25,453 nucleotides of DNA from Methanomassiliicoccaceae archaeon (lineage in GTDB: Archaea > Thermoplasmatota > Thermoplasmata > Methanomassiliicoccales > Methanomethylophilaceae): NCBI GenBank assembly GCA_031254685.1, contig JAIRTZ010000141.1, positions 1 to 25,453 on the forward strand, written 5' to 3'. Position numbers and translations under genes: made by a program. Below the pieces are notes generated by a model, which did not search any database, was not told the DNA's origin, and saw nothing but the letters and a program-made list of their open reading frames with translations. This document shows, in pieces, positions 22,915 through 25,453 of the stretch (the first letter of the stretch is position 1; the number at the start of each line of letters is the position of its first letter).

Positions 22915-24216
22915 ATGAATTACTGGAACAAAGCGATAGAAACCATGCCCTTGAAGGACATCAAGGCGTTGCAGCTCAAGCTTCTGAAAAAAAATGTCTC
23001 TGAGATGTACGAAACATCGAAATTCTACCATGACAAGATGGTCGCCGCGGGCGTGAAGCCCGCCGATATACGGACGCTTGACGACCTGCGGAAACTTCCG
23101 ACGATGAAGAAATCGGACCTTCGCGAGAACTATCCCGATAAATTGTTCGTACGCCCGTATTCGGAGATCCTGAGATATCACGTCTCGTCCGGAACGACGG
23201 GGAAACCGACGGTCGTGGGATACACGAGGAACGATATCGAGAATTGGTCCGAGTCTCTCGCCCGCGCGTTCACCTCGTCCGGCCTCACGAAGAATGACAT
23301 ACTGCAGATTAGCATGGGCTACGGATTGTTCACCGGAGGCCTCGGCAAGCACTACGGCGCCGAAAAGATAGGCGCCACCGTTCTGCCCGCCGGAACAGGG
23401 AACACCGCAAGGCAGATCGAGCTCATGCTTGACCTTCCCGTCACCGCGATCGCGGCCACCCCGTCGTACATGTTCCACATCGCGGACGTCTGCGACAAGA
23501 TGGGCGTCGACATCAGGCGCGACACGAAACTGCGCGTAGGCATCCTCGGTGCGGAACCGTGGTCGGAGAACATGAGAAGGAAACTCCAGGAGAGGACAGG
23601 GATACTTGCGCAGAACTGCTACGGAACGAGCGAGATGTCCGGCCCGATGTTCACCGAGTGCACCGAACAGAAAGGGATACACGTCTGGCAGGACCTCTGC
23701 CTGATGGAGATACTCGATAAGAACGGGGACCCGTGCGCCGACGGCGAGAGAGGCGAGATGGTGATGACGATGCTCCAGAAGGAGGCGTTCCCGCTCATCC
23801 GTTATAAGATGGGCGACATAAGCACGTTGGAATGGGAGAAGTGCGCCTGCGGGCGTACGCATCCGAGGCTGCAGAGGCTTTCCGGAAGAACGGACGATAT
23901 GCTGATCATACGCGGGATAAACGTATTCCCGTCGCAGATCGAGGATGTCATCGGAGAGATGGACTTCCTTGCGCCGTTCTACCATATCACGGTGGACGCA
24001 GTGAACTACATGGACAGCATTGCCGTCGAGGTCGAGGTGACCAAGCAGGCGCTGACCGACGACATGACGAAGATGGAAAAGATGAAGGCCGAGTTCGACC
24101 GCAGGCTGAGAGTGGTCCTCAACATAAAGGCGGACATCAAACTGGCGCTCCCGGGCTCCATGCCGCGCACCGAGGGCAAGGCGAAGCATGTGACGGACAA
24201 CAGAAAGTATGACTGA
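22915..24216 (+). CDS. paaK: Phenylacetate-CoA ligase-like AMP-forming enzyme (copy 2)
   Basis: A 433-aa paralog of the first ligase, alignable end to end by eye. It has the same motif set: SSGTTGKPT at about residues 90-98, GYGLFTGGLG, YGTSEMSGP, CACGRTHPRL, GRTDDMLIIRGINVFPSQIE, and GKAKHVTD with the catalytic Lys. Differences gather in the N-terminal helices and in the stretches likely to line the acid pocket (QISMGYG against QVSYGYG; AGTGNT against SGTGGT), so the two copies may favour different acids. ATG 22915 (MNYWNK) has GGTGGA 4 nt upstream, preferred over an in-frame ATG at 22879. A structured spacer and symporter genes follow. Confidence 0.9.
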   Translation: MNYWNKAIETMPLKDIKALQLKLLKKNVSEMYETSKFYHDKMVAAGVKPADIRTLDDLRKLPTMKKSDLRENYPDKLFVRPYSEILRYHVSSGTTGKPTVVGYTRNDIENWSESLARAFTSSGLTKNDILQISMGYGLFTGGLGKHYGAEKIGATVLPAGTGNTARQIELMLDLPVTAIAATPSYMFHIADVCDKMGVDIRRDTKLRVGILGAEPWSENMRRKLQERTGILAQNCYGTSEMSGPMFTECTEQKGIHVWQDLCLMEILDKNGDPCADGERGEMVMTMLQKEAFPLIRYKMGDISTLEWEKCACGRTHPRLQRLSGRTDDMLIIRGINVFPSQIEDVIGEMDFLAPFYHITVDAVNYMDSIAVEVEVTKQALTDDMTKMEKMKAEFDRRLRVVLNIKADIKLALPGSMPRTEGKAKHVTDNRKYD

Positions 24217-24260
24217 TCCCGCGACGGCGTCAGTGCAAAAGTGATAATAAAATGAAAAAA

Positions 24261-24358
24261 GGCGGGATGCCCCGCCCGTTTGCCAGTTCCCTTTTTTTCT
24301 TCTTCGGGACGAAGACGTATGCCGCTGGGCGTGATTCCCTACATCCTGGCAAAGGGGC
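24261..24358. other. Strongly structured spacer, candidate RNA element
   Basis: Two overlapping structures are visible. GGCGGG (24261-24266) pairs with CCCGCC (24271-24276) around loop ATGC; read on the minus strand it is followed by six T, like an intrinsic terminator. GCCCGTTTGCCAG (24274-24286) pairs with CTGGCAAAGGGGC (24346-24358) in 12 of 13 positions and encloses 59 nt with a small CTTCG-GGA-CGAAG hairpin. The two stems share 24274-24276, so they compete. It could be a minus-strand small RNA with terminator, a 3' element of the PaaK gene, or a leader-type regulator. I match it to no known family. Confidence 0.4.
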
Positions 24359-24371
24359 CTCAGAGCATATA

Positions 24372-24379
24372 TTATATAC
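24372..24379 (+). promoter_or_regulatory. TATA box of the symporter operon
   Basis: TTATATAC lies 53 nt before ATG 24425 and predicts a start near 24400 with a leader of about 25 nt carrying GAGGGTGTGA. The element is nearly symmetric and might also fire leftwards into the structured spacer. Confidence 0.45.
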
Positions 24380-24424
24380 TGAAAATTATGTATCGTGCTA
24401 ACACATAACACGAGGGTGTGAGAA

Positions 24425-24562
24425 ATGGCAATATTCGGACTTACTGATCCCTTTATTATCGCCGCATACGTAGGATGTTTCCTTTGCGTCGTGATCGCGT
24501 GGGGATTTGCACTGTTTAAGAAACACAAGGACACCGGAAAGGAAGACGAGGGTGATGAGTGA
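24425..24562 (+). CDS. Symporter small accessory protein (45 aa)
   Basis: A short product starting MAIFGLTDPFIIAAYVG with one transmembrane helix (about residues 9-31) and a charged C-terminus rich in Lys, Asp and Glu (FKKHKDTGKEDEGDE). A 40-50-aa single-helix protein directly before a sodium:solute symporter gene is a recurring arrangement in archaea and some bacteria, where it is regarded as an accessory subunit. Its TGA overlaps the symporter ATG as TGATG. A good ribosome site, GAGGGTGTGA, precedes its ATG. Confidence 0.8.
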   Translation: MAIFGLTDPFIIAAYVGCFLCVVIAWGFALFKKHKDTGKEDEGDE

Positions 24563-25453
24563 TGGCGACCGAGGGCGTACCGATGACCATCTTCATACCG
24601 ATGATGATAGCGTTCATCGCGGTGACCATCGTACTGGGATTGTACGGATACCGCAACACAAAGCGGAATCAGCACTTCCTTCTCGGAAGGAACAAGGCGA
24701 CGTCCGCTCTGATAGCGCTGTCGTACGGCGCGACGTTCCTGAGCACGTCCGCGATCATAGGATTCGGCGGGCAGGCGGCCACGCACGGACTTACGATGCT
24801 GTGGCTGTGCTTCCTGAACCTGGCATTGGGACTTCTGGTGCCGTTCATCCTCTTCGCCCCCAGGGTGAGAAGGATCGGCAGGCAGCTCGGCGCTTCGACA
24901 TTCGCCGACCTGCTCGGGAAGATATACAAATCAAAGGGCATCCGAACGTTCACCGCGATGCTGGTGATCATCATGATGCCCATCTATGCCGCGGCCGTCC
25001 TCAAGGGCGGCGTGAACGCGCTTGCCGTCACGACCGGAATGATGGACATGTATGACGTCATCCTGATACTCGTGGCCGTTGTCGTCGGTCTGTACGTGGT
25101 ATACGGAGGTATAATCGCGGTGATGTACAACGATGTGCTTCAGGGCGCGATGATGATAGTCGGCATGGCGATAATATTCGGGGTGACGATATTCGTCATA
25201 CCCGGCGGCCTGTCGGGCGGAATGACCGCGCTCTCGAACATGTGGCCGCTGCCCGGAACATTGCCGGGAGCAACGTCGCTCACAGGGTTCCCGTCGTTCC
25301 TTTCGGCGGAATGGTGGCTTGTGATATCGACGTTCATATTGGGTGTCGGAATAGGCGCAATGACGCAGCCGCAGCTTGTGGCGAGGTTCATGTCCGCCAA
25401 GGACGACAAGATGCTCAACCGCTCGCTGATGATCGGAAGCGTGTTCATACTCG
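24562..25453 (+). CDS. Sodium:solute symporter family protein, 3' end cut
   Basis: The visible 297 residues form about eight transmembrane helices of an SSS-family (LeuT-fold) Na+-coupled importer; whole members are about 480-550 aa, so roughly the last 40% is missing. Recognisable stretches are LGLYGYRNTKRNQHFLLGR at the end of helix 1, ALSYGATFLSTSAIIGFGG in the unwound substrate and sodium helix, then GGIIAVMYNDVLQGAMM and GIGAMTQPQLVARFMS. The exact substrate cannot be read. Placement beside two acyl-CoA ligases suggests a carboxylate, but this is inference. GGTGATGAG in the tail of the preceding gene is the ribosome site, so translation is coupled. Confidence 0.92.
   Translation, partial: MATEGVPMTIFIPMMIAFIAVTIVLGLYGYRNTKRNQHFLLGRNKATSALIALSYGATFLSTSAIIGFGGQAATHGLTMLWLCFLNLALGLLVPFILFAPRVRRIGRQLGASTFADLLGKIYKSKGIRTFTAMLVIIMMPIYAAAVLKGGVNALAVTTGMMDMYDVILILVAVVVGLYVVYGGIIAVMYNDVLQGAMMIVGMAIIFGVTIFVIPGGLSGGMTALSNMWPLPGTLPGATSLTGFPSFLSAEWWLVISTFILGVGIGAMTQPQLVARFMSAKDDKMLNRSLMIGSVFIL

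Noticed and set aside
22561..24786. A 741-codon open frame on the minus strand
   Set aside because: It lies opposite the end of the SelB-like gene, the whole second PaaK gene, and the symporter genes. Its translation is low-complexity Arg/His-rich with no family resemblance, so it is a GC-driven shadow frame.
1..25453. Search by eye for CRISPR arrays, transposase genes, rRNA and C/D-box RNAs
   Set aside because: No regularly spaced repeats, transposase motifs or rRNA-like stretches were seen. Isolated CTGA or TGATGA-like strings lacked paired boxes at suitable spacing.

Overview
This window looks like chromosomal DNA of a methanogen-lineage archaeon, most likely a member of the Methanomassiliicoccales (Thermoplasmatota). 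The archaeal evidence is direct. It encodes SRP54, the large clamp-loader subunit RfcL with a C-terminal PIP box, the wyosine enzyme Taw1, the m1-pseudouridine-54 methylase TrmY, and a tRNA without an encoded CCA. Many genes have a TATA box 28-32 nt before the start codon, the spacing expected of leaderless archaeal mRNAs. The order-level placement is inference: it rests on overall gene content and on stop-codon use. Of 22 protein genes whose stop is visible, 17 end in TGA, 5 in TAA and none in TAG, as expected where UAG is reserved for pyrrolysine.

Layout. Positions 1-3193 (minus strand) hold trmY (cut by the left edge), srp54 overlapping it by 4 nt, an intergenic stretch with a candidate small RNA, and a COG1340-type coiled-coil protein. 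Positions 3194-5041 hold a GC-rich structured spacer, purB, and a 62-aa membrane protein overlapping the purB stop. Positions 5045-9893 hold a small FMN-binding (PNPOx-like) protein facing away from a 1441-aa DUF4011/SF1 helicase/REase-like/DUF3320 protein. That helicase is followed by tRNA-Ala(CGC). Positions 10099-14855 hold a DHA2-type MFS exporter, an orphan COG1119 ABC ATPase, rfcL and taw1. Positions 14922-18592 hold an HxlR regulator overlapping an HPr-kinase-like P-loop protein, a 33-codon upstream ORF coupled to a secreted transglutaminase-fold protein, and a DUF368 polyprenyl-phosphate translocase-family protein. CorA runs convergently at 18609-19559. DUF2188 and Cdd1-like small proteins follow.

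The most interesting part is 20132-25453. An AMP-forming aryl-CoA ligase (PaaK-like), a tandem ACT protein and a SelB/EF-Tu-like protein with a ruined GTPase domain form a translationally coupled operon (TAATG and TGATG junctions). A second PaaK paralog follows, then a strongly structured spacer that may encode an RNA, then a 45-aa one-helix protein coupled to a sodium:solute symporter (cut by the right edge). A reasonable reading is uptake of an organic acid such as an arylacetate, its activation to a CoA thioester, and control by amino-acid sensing through ACT. The part played by the GTPase-dead translation-factor homolog is unknown.

I saw no insertion sequences, CRISPR arrays, rRNA genes or prophage genes.
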